From Streptomyces viridochromogenes (GTDB taxonomy: Bacteria > Actinomycetota > Actinomycetes > Streptomycetales > Streptomycetaceae), in contig NZ_LGUR01000213.1 in NCBI RefSeq assembly GCF_001270495.1, forward strand, positions 1 to 64,000: a stretch of 64,000 nt of DNA. The letters run 5' to 3'. A model generated the notes under the pieces. The model was not told the origin of the DNA. It saw only the letters and a list, made by a program, of their open reading frames with translations, and did not search any database. Every line of letters begins with the position of its first letter. Position 1 is the first letter of the stretch. Below are positions 36,025-43,988 of this stretch, piece by piece. A program made the translations under genes and the position numbers.

Positions 36025-36858
36025 TCAAGCGTTGTCGTCTGCCTCCCGAGCCTTCCTCACCCTGCGGTCGAACGCCCGGTTCAGCAGAGGCATCAGCACA
36101 CTGCCGAACCGTGCCAGCGCCCAAGTGCCGATGTCCGGGCAGATCAGGAAGCGCCGTCGGTCGATGCCGACCATGATCGCCTCGGCGACCCGCTCGGCCG
36201 GGATAGGTGCGATGGTGCCGCCGATCGCCCGGGTCTCGGGCGGCTTCCACCGGTTCTCCTCAGCCAGTTGCGGGGTGTCCACGTCCGGCGGGAACACCAC
36301 CCCCACGTGCAGACCGCGCGGTGTGAGCTCCGCCCGCAGCGACTCCATCAGTCCCCGTACGGCGAACTTCGCCGGTCCGTAGGCGCTGTAGCCGTAGATC
36401 CCGATGAGGCCGGCCGCGGACGACACCGCGACCACGCTGCCCTGTCCACGCTCCACCATGCCGGGGACGACGGCCCGCAGTGCGTGGAGCGTGCCGAAGT
36501 AGTCGACGTCGATCATCTGCCGGAACACATCGTCCTGCAGTTCCAGGAAGTGCCCGGGGCGGGCCAGCCCGGCCGAGGCGACCAGCACGTCACAGGGCCG
36601 TCCCTGCTCCTGCTCCAGTTCGGCCACGGCACGGGTGACGGCCGCCCGGTCGGCGACGTCAGCCACCCTGGCCGCGGCCCCCACCTCCTTGGCCGCCGCC
36701 TCCAGCCGCTCCTTTCCCCGCGCTATCAGCGACACCTTCGCCCCGCGGCCCGCGAGCAGCCGGGCCGTGGCCAGCCCGATGCCGCTCGACCCGCCGGTCA
36801 CGATCGCATGAGCCGAGCCGAGCTCCAGAGAACCGCCGCTTGCTGTGGTCGCCTTCAT
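36025..36858 (-). CDS. Short-chain dehydrogenase/reductase
   Basis: A 277-residue Rossmann enzyme. The NAD(P)-binding motif is TGGSSGIGLATA, the structural motif ASAGLARPG replaces the usual NAG, and the active site is VSSAAG with Tyr and Lys in YSAYGPAKFA. The C-terminal extension (ERVAEAIMVGIDRRRF, FGSVLMPLLNRAFDRRVRK) resembles 3-ketodihydrosphingosine-reductase-like SDRs. The start at 36858 has GAGAGG 9 nt upstream. It is downstream of a TetR gene on the same strand and may be under its control. Confidence 0.83.
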   Translation of the reverse strand: MKATTASGGSLELGSAHAIVTGGSSGIGLATARLLAGRGAKVSLIARGKERLEAAAKEVGAAARVADVADRAAVTRAVAELEQEQGRPCDVLVASAGLARPGHFLELQDDVFRQMIDVDYFGTLHALRAVVPGMVERGQGSVVAVSSAAGLIGIYGYSAYGPAKFAVRGLMESLRAELTPRGLHVGVVFPPDVDTPQLAEENRWKPPETRAIGGTIAPIPAERVAEAIMVGIDRRRFLICPDIGTWALARFGSVLMPLLNRAFDRRVRKAREADDNA

Positions 36859-36884
36859 GGGATGCACCTCTCCGCCGCGCGCCG

Positions 36885-37097
36885 TCACTGTTGGTCCGCC
36901 AAGTCCTGGTGTGCTCGCCCTACCAGATCCACGAAGCCCCGGGGACAGCGCAGCGGAAAAAGGTGACCGCCGCGGACGCGGGTGAGCCGTGCCAGTGCTC
37001 CCGCCCGGCGCAGGGCGTCGAGGAAGGCGCGCTCCCCGGCGGAAGAGGCCGGACCATCGAGGCCACGATCAGACGATTGCTGATCGCCTACGAGCAC
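36885..37097 (-). pseudogene. Alpha/beta-hydrolase or thioesterase C-terminal remnant
   Basis: The 70-codon frame ends GGHLFPLRCPRGFVDLVGRAH, typical of the catalytic-His end of type II thioesterase-like hydrolases (G.HF.L). The nucleophile elbow and the rest of the fold are absent. It sits between TetR and the SDR gene. Tentative. Confidence 0.4.
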
Positions 37098-37107
37098 TGC
37101 GGCTCTC

Positions 37108-37680
37108 TCATCCAGGCACGCCGCGCGCGGTCACGGCCTTGAGCTCGTCAAGCGATTCCCGCATCACCTGGGAGATTTCGCGTTCCTCGGAGGCCGAGAG
37201 CCAGAGCTGGAAGCCGACCTTGAAGACGGCGATCCCCGCCTCGGCGGTCAGGGTCGCGGACGGCTCGGCGACGCCGCGTCGGCGCAGGGCGTCGGCGATC
37301 GCGGCTGACATCGAGGCGTACTTGGTCAGTTCGCGCTCCTGGAGTTCCGCGTTCGCCGCGATGACGGCCTGGCGCTGCCGGTACTCGCGGCGGTCGGCGA
37401 ACGCCTGGGCGACCGCCTCAAGTCCCGCCGCTACGGCGTCGATAGGCGCCATGGACTGCGGTGCCTCGGCTACCGCGGTCACGAACTGCTCCTGCAGCAC
37501 GCCGGATTTACCGAACATCACCTCGCACTTGTCGGCGTAGTGCCGGAAGTACGTCCGCTCGGTGAGGCCCGCCCGCTTGGCGATCTCCGCCACCGTGGTC
37601 TGTTCGTAGCCGCGCTCACCGAACAGCTCCAACGCCGCTTGCGCCAGGCGACCGCATGCGTTCGGCTCCCATCTGCCCAT
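37108..37680 (-). CDS. TetR-family regulator
   Basis: A 190-residue repressor. Residues 9-55 form the TetR HTH (AALELFGERGYEQTTVAEIAKRAG, then TERTYFRHYADK). The C-terminal helices form a ligand and dimer domain. It starts 15 bp from two identical 22-bp operator-like repeats, so it is likely autoregulated and controls the divergent side too. The divergent gene (epimerase-like) survives only as its first dozen codons, while the SDR gene downstream is intact. Confidence 0.85.
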   Translation of the reverse strand: MGRWEPNACGRLAQAALELFGERGYEQTTVAEIAKRAGLTERTYFRHYADKCEVMFGKSGVLQEQFVTAVAEAPQSMAPIDAVAAGLEAVAQAFADRREYRQRQAVIAANAELQERELTKYASMSAAIADALRRRGVAEPSATLTAEAGIAVFKVGFQLWLSASEEREISQVMRESLDELKAVTARGVPG

Positions 37681-37694
37681 GCCTGGATCCTACG

Positions 37695-37749
37695 CGATGA
37701 CAGTGACTGACATCAGGTGTTAGAGTCCGATGACAGTGACTGACATCAG
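37695..37749. promoter_or_regulatory. Duplicated TetR operator
   Basis: CGATGACAGTGACTGACATCAG occurs at 37695-37716 and again at 37728-37749, 33 bp centre to centre, about three helical turns. Each copy holds the near-palindrome ATGACAGTGACTGACAT (14 of 17 symmetric). It lies between TetR and the divergent gene start at 37769. Confidence 0.75.
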
Positions 37750-37768
37750 TGGTCAGGGGTCCTCTCTC

Positions 37769-37801
37769 ATGCGCATCTTCGTGACCGGTGCGTCCGGCTG
37801 G
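37769..37801 (+). pseudogene. NAD(P)-dependent epimerase-like gene, only the first codons
   Basis: MRIFVTGASGW is the start of an extended-SDR/epimerase Rossmann fold, positioned as the divergent target of the TetR operators. After GW the sequence is unrelated, so nearly the whole gene has been deleted. Confidence 0.5.
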
Positions 37802-37941
37802 AGCCCGGCAACGCGCACGGTCGTCAGCCGGACCGCCATGCCCGGTTGCGGGCCCGCCGTTTCATCACTTCACCAGCACATTCCCACCGATTGAGGCCCA
37901 GTAATGACGAGCGCGTCGCTCACCAGGACAAGGGAGAACAC

Positions 37942-38883
37942 ATGCGCGTCGGAGTAGCCATGCCCCAGTTCGCGCCGACAGAGAATCTCAAGAACGTCGC
38001 TGACCGCGCCGCCGAACTCGGCCGGGAAGCCGAACAACTGGGGATCGGCTCAGTCTGGTTCAACCAGCCGGCGACGCACGATGCCATCGTGCTCGCAGCA
38101 GTCGTGGGCCGCGAGGTCCCCCGCATCTCCGTGGGCACCGCCGTCGTACCCATGCATCCGCGACACCCGCAGATCCTCGCATCCGCGGCCAAGACAGCCC
38201 AGGCGGCCACCCACGGCCGCTTCCAACTCGGCATCGGCCTCGGAGCGCCGGACCTGCTCACACACGCCTACGGCCTGCCCTACCCGCCGCCGATCGCTCA
38301 CCTGCGCGAGTACCTCAGCGCTCTCCGGCCACTGCTCGCCGGTGAGGTCACCCCCTACGAGGGCAGCACCCTGACATCGCGCCCGGTCGGACCCACAAAG
38401 GTACTCGGTGCCGAACCGGAGATCCCGCTCATCGTGGGCGCCATGGGCTCCCAGGCCCTGCGCGTTGCAGGCGAGTTGGCAGACGGAACGATGCCCTTCC
38501 TGGCCGGGCCTCGGACCCTGGAGGAACACATCGTTCCCCGGATAACCGAAGCAGCCACGCGTGCCGGCCGCCCCACTCCACGGGTGAACGCCTCCGTCCC
38601 CGCCATCGTGACCGACGACATCGACCAGGCCAGGGCCGCAGCCACCGCCCATCTGGCCTTCTATGACTCGATCCCGTCCTACCGCCGCATCCGCGACATG
38701 GAGGGTGCACACCGCGCCGTCGACCTGGCACTGATCGGCGACGAGGCGACGGTCGCAGCCGGACTGCGCCGCTACATGGAGGCCGGCGCCACCGAGATCA
38801 CCGTCGCCTACACCGACATCGCGCGCGAAGAAGACCGCCTGCGCACCTGGCAGCTCGCCGGCGAGCTGACGCGCTCAGCCTGA
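37942..38883 (+). CDS. LLM-class (luciferase-like) F420-dependent oxidoreductase
   Basis: A 313-residue TIM-barrel flavin or F420 enzyme of the luciferase-like monooxygenase class. It contains RVGVAMPQFAPTEN, GIGSVWFNQPATHD, RISVGTAVVPMHPRHP and GRFQLGIGLGAPDL in the usual order, and ends with a normal C-terminal helix. F420 dependence is inferred from the subgroup. The ATG at 37942 has AGGGAGAA 6 nt upstream. A fragment of a near-identical gene sits at 19690-19865. It is the last gene before att copy D. Confidence 0.83.
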   Translation: MRVGVAMPQFAPTENLKNVADRAAELGREAEQLGIGSVWFNQPATHDAIVLAAVVGREVPRISVGTAVVPMHPRHPQILASAAKTAQAATHGRFQLGIGLGAPDLLTHAYGLPYPPPIAHLREYLSALRPLLAGEVTPYEGSTLTSRPVGPTKVLGAEPEIPLIVGAMGSQALRVAGELADGTMPFLAGPRTLEEHIVPRITEAATRAGRPTPRVNASVPAIVTDDIDQARAAATAHLAFYDSIPSYRRIRDMEGAHRAVDLALIGDEATVAAGLRRYMEAGATEITVAYTDIAREEDRLRTWQLAGELTRSA

Positions 38884-39023
38884 CCTCGGCAGCGGCATGG
38901 CGACCCGTTCCAGTGGCGTTGCCGGCCTCGATCCGGGGCCTGGAGGTCCTCCGGGTGGGCGCCCGGCTTCGATTTAGGGCGCGCAGAGGGCACGCCACCC
39001 CCAAATTGGACTAGACAACCAAT

Positions 39024-39050
39024 AAGCCCCAGGTCGCTGACCTGGGGCTT
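39024..39050 (-). terminator. tRNA-type terminator hairpin at att copy D
   Basis: AAGCCCCAGGTC/GACCTGGGGCTT stem with a GCT loop, the duplicated tRNA-Gly terminator. CTAGACAACCAATAA precedes it, matching CTAGGCAACAAAGAA before the intact copy. Confidence 0.75.
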
Positions 39051-39055
39051 CATCA

Positions 39056-39101
39056 TGGAGCGGGTGACGAGAATCGAACTCGCGCTCTCAGCTTGGGAAG
39101 C
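39056..39101 (-). repeat. att copy D: 46-bp tRNA-Gly 3' half
   Basis: Identical over 46 bp to the intact tRNA 3' half. The following arm, 39102-39230, shares GACGGCGCTTGGGCGGC with copy C and a TTACGGGCACGC box with copies B and E. Confidence 0.85.
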
Positions 39102-39441
39102 GACGGCGCTTGGGCGGCCGGATGGCTTCTGACGTGGGTATATGTAACCCGGTGTGGCAGGCGAGGGCGCATGATGGCACCCCTGTTGACCGCGGTTGAC
39201 CGGCCTTACGGGCACGCCGTGGGCACGCCGTCCGATCGGATTCGCCTGGAGCCTCTCTCGTCGGTTGAGGAGTTGCGGAGCACTGAAAAGCGAGGGCTGG
39301 GCGGAGGTGTGCCATTGCAGGAGCACACAGAGGAGCTTGCATGCGCGCTCACCTTGCTCCGTCGACCTCAAAAGAAGCGTTCCACGCACTCGCCCGCAGC
39401 TACGGGGCACTCGGGAAGTAGGACCGCGAACGACTGCCGCC
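39102..39441. other. Attachment arm and intergenic sequence
   Basis: The first 130 bp are the conserved arm. The remainder to the TetR stop at 39442 carries no gene I can support. Confidence 0.45.
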
Positions 39442-40059
39442 TCAAGCGGCCGCATCGACCGAGCGGAAGATACGGTCGAGATGGTCGTCCAAGACCGCGG
39501 CGGCGGACTCGGGACTGCGCTGACCGACGAGGATGCTGGTGCCGAGCCCCGCGGACATCGCGAGCAGGCCGGCCGCCGTCAACTGCGAGTCCACACCGGG
39601 CTGTAGCAGATCCGCGGCCTGCGCCTGCCGGAGGATGTCGGTCAGGGCACGTTCGGCTGCGTCGGGGTCCTTGATGAAGGGCTGGGCCGCGAGGGTCCGG
39701 TCGGTCACGGCCAGAACGGCGTACGAGGTGTAGAGGTGGTGGAAGATACGGCTCTCCTCGTCGGTCGGCAACGCCGTCATCAGCAGCGCCTCGACCATCG
39801 CGCGCGGCCCCGGCCCGTCCCCGGCAGCTCGGATGCGGGCGGCGAGCCGCTCCCCGAACTTCCCGGTCAGGTGCTCCAGTCCGAAGAGCAGCAACTTCTC
39901 CTTGGTCTCGAAGTAGTACTGCACCAGCCGCAGTGACACGCCTGCCTCGGCTGCCACATCGCGCATCCCCACGGCATGCAGCCCGCGTCGCCCGGCGACC
40001 CGGACGAGCGCCTCAGCGATCTCGGTGCGCCGTTCCGCATGGTCCACCCGCTTTGGCAT
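39442..40059 (-). CDS. TetR-family regulator
   Basis: A 205-residue repressor. HTH residues 10-55: RRTEIAEALVRVAGRRGLHAVGM followed by AAEAGVSLRLVQYYFETKEKLL. The C-terminal domain (TASYAVLAVTDR-like, ILRQAQAADLLQPG) is a common TetR_C type. It is divergent from an alpha/beta hydrolase, with a 36-bp palindrome in between, so it probably represses that gene and itself. Confidence 0.87.
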   Translation of the reverse strand: MPKRVDHAERRTEIAEALVRVAGRRGLHAVGMRDVAAEAGVSLRLVQYYFETKEKLLLFGLEHLTGKFGERLAARIRAAGDGPGPRAMVEALLMTALPTDEESRIFHHLYTSYAVLAVTDRTLAAQPFIKDPDAAERALTDILRQAQAADLLQPGVDSQLTAAGLLAMSAGLGTSILVGQRSPESAAAVLDDHLDRIFRSVDAAA

Positions 40060-40109
40060 CGGCTGGTTCTCCGCTCATCGTCCGCTGGGCCCGCGCCGGG
40101 CCCTTTCAT

Positions 40110-40145
40110 GGTACAGCCGTATCAACATCGTGATACGTTCGTACC
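40110..40145. promoter_or_regulatory. TetR operator between regulator and hydrolase
   Basis: GGTACAGCCGTATCA and TGATACGTTCGTACC form an interrupted palindrome around a 6-bp spacer, with 12 of 15 paired positions. It lies 29 bp before the hydrolase start. Confidence 0.72.
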
Positions 40146-40173
40146 ACGAAACCGAGACCCTCCGGAGGTGGCC

Positions 40174-41085
40174 GTGTCCGAGACCACTGCCCGTAACCAG
40201 GCCGACGTCGGCCGCTATGTGAGCGACACCTGGCGCGACCGCTACTTCGCCGCCTGCGACGCCGTCTACGCGCTGGGCGCACCCGCCCTGGCGGAGCAGG
40301 ACGTGGAAACCGCGTTCGGTACCACCCACGTGTACCGCTACGGGCCCGCAGACCCCGCGGCCCAGTCCCGCACCCCGGTCGTCCTGGTGCACGGAGCGGG
40401 CTCCTGTTCCGCCATGTGGTACCCGAACACCCCTGACCTCAGCGCCGACCGCCCCGTCTACGCCATCGACACCCCCGGCGACCCCGGACGCAGCGTGCAG
40501 CGCGAGCCGATCCACCAGCCCGAACGGGCCGCACAGTGGCTGGACGAGACGCTCGCCGGGCTCGGGCTCGAACGAGTCCACCTCGTCGGCATCTCCTACG
40601 GAGGCTGGCTCGCCCTGAACCAGGCGCACCGCAGGCCCGAACGCCTCGCTTCGGTCACCCTGCTCGACCCGGGCGGCCTGGAGAAGGTGGGGCTGCGCTT
40701 CTTCGTCTGGCTCTTCGCCGGCCTCTTCGCGAGCTTCGCACCCCAAAAGCTGCGCCCGCGACTGGCGGCCTGGCTGGAACAACCGGTCCTGGTCATGCCC
40801 GAACTGCGCACGATGATCAGGACCGCCGTCCGCGCCTACCGCATCCGTCGCCCGGCACCGCTTCCCCTGTCCGAGGCGGAACTGTCCACCATCCGTACGC
40901 CGCTCTATCTGGTGCTCGGCAAGCGCAGCCTCCTGCTGCACCCCGAGCGGCAGATAGAGCGCGTTCCGAGCCTGATACCGGGTGCCCGTGCCGAGATCAT
41001 CACCGGTACCGGGCACGGACCGCAGATCGACCACGCGCAGGAAATGAACCGCAGGATGCTGAACTTCATGGCCTCCGTCGACTGA
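40174..41085 (+). CDS. Alpha/beta hydrolase
   Basis: A 303-residue cytoplasmic hydrolase. VVLVHGAGSCSAMWYPN is the oxyanion region, GISYGGWLALN the nucleophile Ser elbow, and TGTGHGPQIDH carries the catalytic His. A cap of hydrophobic helices lies between (FFVWLFAGLFASFAPQKLR). The substrate is unknown. The GTG at 40174 has GGAGG 5-6 nt upstream; an in-frame GTG at 40168 overlaps that site and is less likely. The divergent TetR and palindrome suggest substrate-induced expression. Confidence 0.85.
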   Translation: MSETTARNQADVGRYVSDTWRDRYFAACDAVYALGAPALAEQDVETAFGTTHVYRYGPADPAAQSRTPVVLVHGAGSCSAMWYPNTPDLSADRPVYAIDTPGDPGRSVQREPIHQPERAAQWLDETLAGLGLERVHLVGISYGGWLALNQAHRRPERLASVTLLDPGGLEKVGLRFFVWLFAGLFASFAPQKLRPRLAAWLEQPVLVMPELRTMIRTAVRAYRIRRPAPLPLSEAELSTIRTPLYLVLGKRSLLLHPERQIERVPSLIPGARAEIITGTGHGPQIDHAQEMNRRMLNFMASVD

Positions 41086-41484
41086 CAACCGCCGAGCCGA
41101 CGGACAATCCGGACAGCCGGGGCGGGCGGCATGGAAGCCATCAGAAACCGAACCCAGGGCGCATGCGGTCATGCCGAGGGTGCAAGGATCCCGCCTGCCG
41201 CTCTGACGGGAGAGCCCGGTACGAAGTCCCCTCCGTCACGCAGGACTTGGGCGTACGCGGCCTCTGGCGCTTCCGGGACCTCGCCAAGGTTTACCAGGGG
41301 AACGGCAGGCTGGGTGCTCGCAGGTGCGGAGGCCGTGCTGAACGCAGCGAATCCGCAGGTCAGCGGCGTCCGGCGGCGCCGGGGCGGTGATGCCGTCATG
41401 TGGGCGGAGAACTCGTGCCCTTTGCGTGCCCGATCTTCGTACGCCTGGCAGGCCCGAACTGGCGGCGAATGGCCGATGACGCAC
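41086..41484. other. Intergenic region between the hydrolase and att copy E
   Basis: Mixed frames without a recognisable family; a minus-strand stretch around 41175-41270 (YAQVLRDGGDFVPG) looks coding but is isolated. It is probably degraded element DNA. Confidence 0.35.
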
Positions 41485-41511
41485 AAGCCCCAGGCCGCTG
41501 ACCTGGGGCTT
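41485..41511 (-). terminator. tRNA-type terminator hairpin at att copy E
   Basis: AAGCCCCAGG/CCTGGGGCTT stem with a short loop, the same duplicated tRNA terminator. Confidence 0.75.
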
Positions 41512-41517
41512 TGAAGA

Positions 41518-41532
41518 GAGCGGGTGACGAGA
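41518..41532 (-). repeat. att copy E: short tRNA-Gly 3' end
   Basis: Only GAGCGGGTGACGAGA (15 bp) matches the tRNA 3' end. The T-arm and anticodon part are gone. The hairpin before it and the arm after it (box TTACGGGCACGCGGAGGGCA at 41581-41600) identify it as a partly deleted copy. Confidence 0.7.
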
Positions 41533-41774
41533 TGGCCGTGTGGATCGGATCGCACCGCTGTTGGCCGTGGTTTTCCATCCTTACGGGCACGCGGAGGGCA
41601 CGGAATCTCGGAAGGGTGGCAGGTCGGGGCCGCTGAGGGGACACCTGCGCACGGTCAGCCCGGTGCGGAGATCAGCTGTTGAAGGGGCGTTGCGGCTGCG
41701 TAGCACCCACGAGCCTCTGGCGCCGGGTTCCTCCGTCATCCGGCCAGAGTCTCGTGGTGCATTTTGCCGCCCGC

Positions 41775-41795
41775 TATGCCATTTTCAATGGCATA
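41775..41795. promoter_or_regulatory. Operator-like palindrome upstream of the antitoxin
   Basis: TATGCCATT-TTC-AATGGCATA, perfect 9-bp arms, ends 8 bp before the GTG start of the antitoxin. It probably overlaps the -10 region and serves autorepression. Confidence 0.7.
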
Positions 41796-41803
41796 CTCGG
41801 GGT

Positions 41804-42085
41804 GTGACTGGCGACGACGTTGACTTCCCGCCGGGCGACGGCCCCACCAGCGGTATCTCCGTCACCCTGACTGCCGGAACTCTGCAGGCGATCCGTGAGC
41901 GGGTCGGCAAGCGGGGTGTCTCGGCCTACCTGGAGAAGGCGGCCCAGCGGCAGATCGAGCGGGACAATCTGGACGAGCTGATCGCGGACTTTGACAAGGT
42001 GCACGGTCCGGCCGACCCCGAGGCCGTGGCGGCCAAGCGTGCCCGGCTGACCGGTGGCGCTTCCAATGCCGGGGCGGCCGCGTGA
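41804..42085 (+). CDS. Antitoxin of a PIN-domain toxin-antitoxin pair
   Basis: A 93-residue protein: SVTLTAGTLQAIRERVGKRG is a ribbon-helix-helix-like N-part, followed by VSAYLEKAAQRQIERDNLDELIADF and a charged tail that would contact the toxin. The GTG start lies just after a palindrome and overlaps no other gene. Its TGA overlaps the toxin GTG by 4 bp. The pair sits immediately inside att copy E, as VapBC does next to copy C. Confidence 0.78.
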   Translation: MTGDDVDFPPGDGPTSGISVTLTAGTLQAIRERVGKRGVSAYLEKAAQRQIERDNLDELIADFDKVHGPADPEAVAAKRARLTGGASNAGAAA

Positions 42086-42480
42086 GCGGTGCCCTGGTAC
42101 TGGACAGCGAGGGCCTGGCGAAGGCCGTGCAGCGTGATCGGGAGATCCACGAGTGGCTGACGGCGGCTCGTGACGCGGACCTGCCCGTGATCACCTCCGC
42201 GGCGGTGCTGGTCGAGGTGATCCACCCGAGGATCAACGACGCCGCACTGAAGTGGACTCTGTCCCGCCTGAGTGTCGAGCCGGTGACCCAGGCCGTCGCG
42301 CAATCCGCTGCCGCGTTGCTCCGTGCAGCGGGACTGCACGGACACAAGTACGCCATTGACGCCATGCTGTGCGCGACCGCCCTGCAGCATCCCGGCCGGG
42401 TGACGATCCTGACTTCCGACGTAGAAGACGTCGGGCTGCTCACTGCCGAGCATCCACGCGTGAGCGCAGAGAAGGTCTGA
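42082..42480 (+). CDS. PIN-domain toxin
   Basis: A 132-residue PIN-like nuclease. Acidic residues appear at ALVLDSEGLAKA, VLVEVIHPR, YAIDAMLCATA and LTSDVEDVG, matching the metal-binding positions of VapC-type RNases. The start is GTG at 42082, coupled to the antitoxin. RNA cleavage is inferred from the family; the target is unknown. Confidence 0.8.
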   Translation: MSGALVLDSEGLAKAVQRDREIHEWLTAARDADLPVITSAAVLVEVIHPRINDAALKWTLSRLSVEPVTQAVAQSAAALLRAAGLHGHKYAIDAMLCATALQHPGRVTILTSDVEDVGLLTAEHPRVSAEKV

Positions 42481-42510
42481 ACCCAGGGTGTCCCAGGAGA
42501 CCTCTCATGC

Positions 42511-43641
42511 TCAGGCGCCGTCGGCGGAGGGCTCCGGGACCCGCCAGATGATCGTCACCTGTTCGTCTAGTGGTACGGAGGGGCCCAGGACCCGCACTTG
42601 CTCGACGAGGTAGTAAATGACGAGCCGATGGCTCTCGTACGAAAGGTCATCCCAGGTATCGGGAGATGCTGTGATCGCCTCTCGGAGAACGGCGGCATCC
42701 GATTCAAGCTCCTGGACGTTGGCCAGCACCTCCGGTACGACGGACTCGGTCTCTCGCAGCACATTGATCGAACGGGCGAGGAGGCTTGGCTCCTTCGCCA
42801 GCCGGCGGACGATGGCCCGGGACAGGTAGTCGTGCAGGACGTCGGCCTCGATCTCGGCGTGCTCGGTCTCCTCGTCCTCGCCCTCGTCCCCGTCCCCGTC
42901 CGAGTGCTGGTCAAAGTGATATCCGTACGGCGAGGAACCGTCGTCGGACGTCGTGAAATCTCCTTTGAGCGAGTCGAGGAGCAGACGAAGGAAGTTCTCC
43001 GGACCTATGACCGACATCATCTTCACACCGTTCTCAATCCAGCTCTCCTCCGAGACGAACGGTTCGTGGGGAACGGCGAGACGCGGGTCGATCTCGATCG
43101 CGCTGAAGGGATTGCCGATAACCCCCAGCACGAAGTCGGGGATCTCTTCCTTGGGCACCTCGTACGCACCGTCGGCTACCTCGTACGCGTCTTCTTCCGG
43201 AGCAGCGTCGCTGGTTTGAGTTCCCACTCCTGCGGTTGAGCCCCTGCCACCGTGCGCGGTGCTCCACAGCGTGAACATCCGTGCTGCTTCGGCATCTGCG
43301 TCTCTGGACGGAGTGCAGAGCCCGGCCAGAGCCATGGTGATTGCCTTGACGGTGTGCCATCGAGGGCTCGCCCGGCCGTTCAGCACCGTCCTGACACTCT
43401 CGCGACTCACGGTCGTGTCATAGGGACCGTTCTCTATGAGCTTGCTGATGCGCCGTTGGCTGGGTTCGCCGGCGTCCAGATGGAGCTCCCTGAGGGCATC
43501 GAGAAGTGCCTGTCCAGCCTGCGTGGGCGGCTCGATAGTCGTGATGGCCGTTCTCCCCCCCCCCTGCCGGTTGCCAACTTCTGCCAATGAACGGCAAGTC
43601 TGGCCATGCGCACATCCTGGCGCAGTGGCAAATTCTGCCAA
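42511..43641 (-). CDS. HTH-domain protein with an acidic, unrecognised C-terminal domain
   Basis: At most 376 residues. The segment QALLDALRELHLDAGEPSQRRI and following SRESVRTVLNGRASPRWHTV form an XRE-like HTH of the type seen in many actinomycete conflict and signalling proteins. Residues about 155-376 are a domain I do not recognise, with a very acidic loop (DGDGDEGEDEETEH) and a last strand VTIIWRVPEPS. The start is unclear: the frame is open to TTG 43641, but the only Shine-Dalgarno-like sequence is a run of ten G (43555-43564), after which no ordinary start codon follows for many codons. The run could make expression variable. The HTH resembles that of the HTH-Cas6e gene upstream. Confidence 0.65.
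   Translation of the reverse strand: MAEFATAPGCAHGQTCRSLAEVGNRQGGGRTAITTIEPPTQAGQALLDALRELHLDAGEPSQRRISKLIENGPYDTTVSRESVRTVLNGRASPRWHTVKAITMALAGLCTPSRDADAEAARMFTLWSTAHGGRGSTAGVGTQTSDAAPEEDAYEVADGAYEVPKEEIPDFVLGVIGNPFSAIEIDPRLAVPHEPFVSEESWIENGVKMMSVIGPENFLRLLLDSLKGDFTTSDDGSSPYGYHFDQHSDGDGDEGEDEETEHAEIEADVLHDYLSRAIVRRLAKEPSLLARSINVLRETESVVPEVLANVQELESDAAVLREAITASPDTWDDLSYESHRLVIYYLVEQVRVLGPSVPLDEQVTIIWRVPEPSADGA
43555..43564. repeat. Homopolymer C10 at the 5' end of the HTH gene
   Basis: Ten consecutive C on the plus strand (G on the coding strand) just inside or before the reading frame. Such tracts slip during replication, and also during sequencing. Confidence 0.7.
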
Positions 43642-43645
43642 GTTT
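43571..43645. promoter_or_regulatory. Repeated TTGGCAGAA boxes near the HTH gene start
   Basis: Two boxes, TTGCCAACTTCTGCCAA (43571-43587) and TGGCAAATTCTGCCAAG (about 43626-43642), share the core TTCTGCCAA on the plus strand and are each partly palindromic. They probably bind the HTH protein itself or its partner. Confidence 0.5.
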
Positions 43646-43760
43646 TGCCTCAGCTCCGGCAGAGATCGACTACGGCCCTCGGCGCCCAGTGAGGATCGAG
43701 AAATACCGCGCGTACCTGGCGCGCAACGACCGATGACGTAACGATCAATGGGAGGGTCTG

Positions 43761-43988
43761 GTGCCCGACATCACGACATTGGGGCCTGCCGGAACGCTGA
43801 CTGCTGCGGTCGCAGCGCTGGCGGTAGCCGCTGCTTGCCGCTGGTTCGCCTTCGTTCTGTGCCTGGTGGTCCTGGCTGCTTCAAGCGATGCTGCCCGCCG
43901 GCAAGACGTGCTTACCTATGCCTCCCTTCTTTGCCGCGGAGACGGCGCACGGGGTAGGACGCCGCGGCCCCGAAGCCCTCGGACCTGA
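43761..43988 (+). CDS. Small membrane protein
   Basis: A 75-residue protein with one or two hydrophobic stretches (TLTAAVAALAVAAACRWFAF, VLCLVVLAASS) and a basic tail with the DAARRQDVLTYASLL pattern. Similar short proteins accompany HTH regulators in Streptomyces islands. A GGAGG lies 6 nt before the GTG start. It is convergent with and abuts the HTH-Cas6e gene, and divergent from the HTH gene at 42.5 kb. Function unknown. Confidence 0.6.
   Translation: MPDITTLGPAGTLTAAVAALAVAAACRWFAFVLCLVVLAASSDAARRQDVLTYASLLCRGDGARGRTPRPRSPRT

Noticed and set aside
2880..41532. The tRNA-Gly fragments as additional tRNA genes
   Set aside because: They lack the 5' half (acceptor 5' strand, D-arm and, in A and E, more), so no cloverleaf can form.
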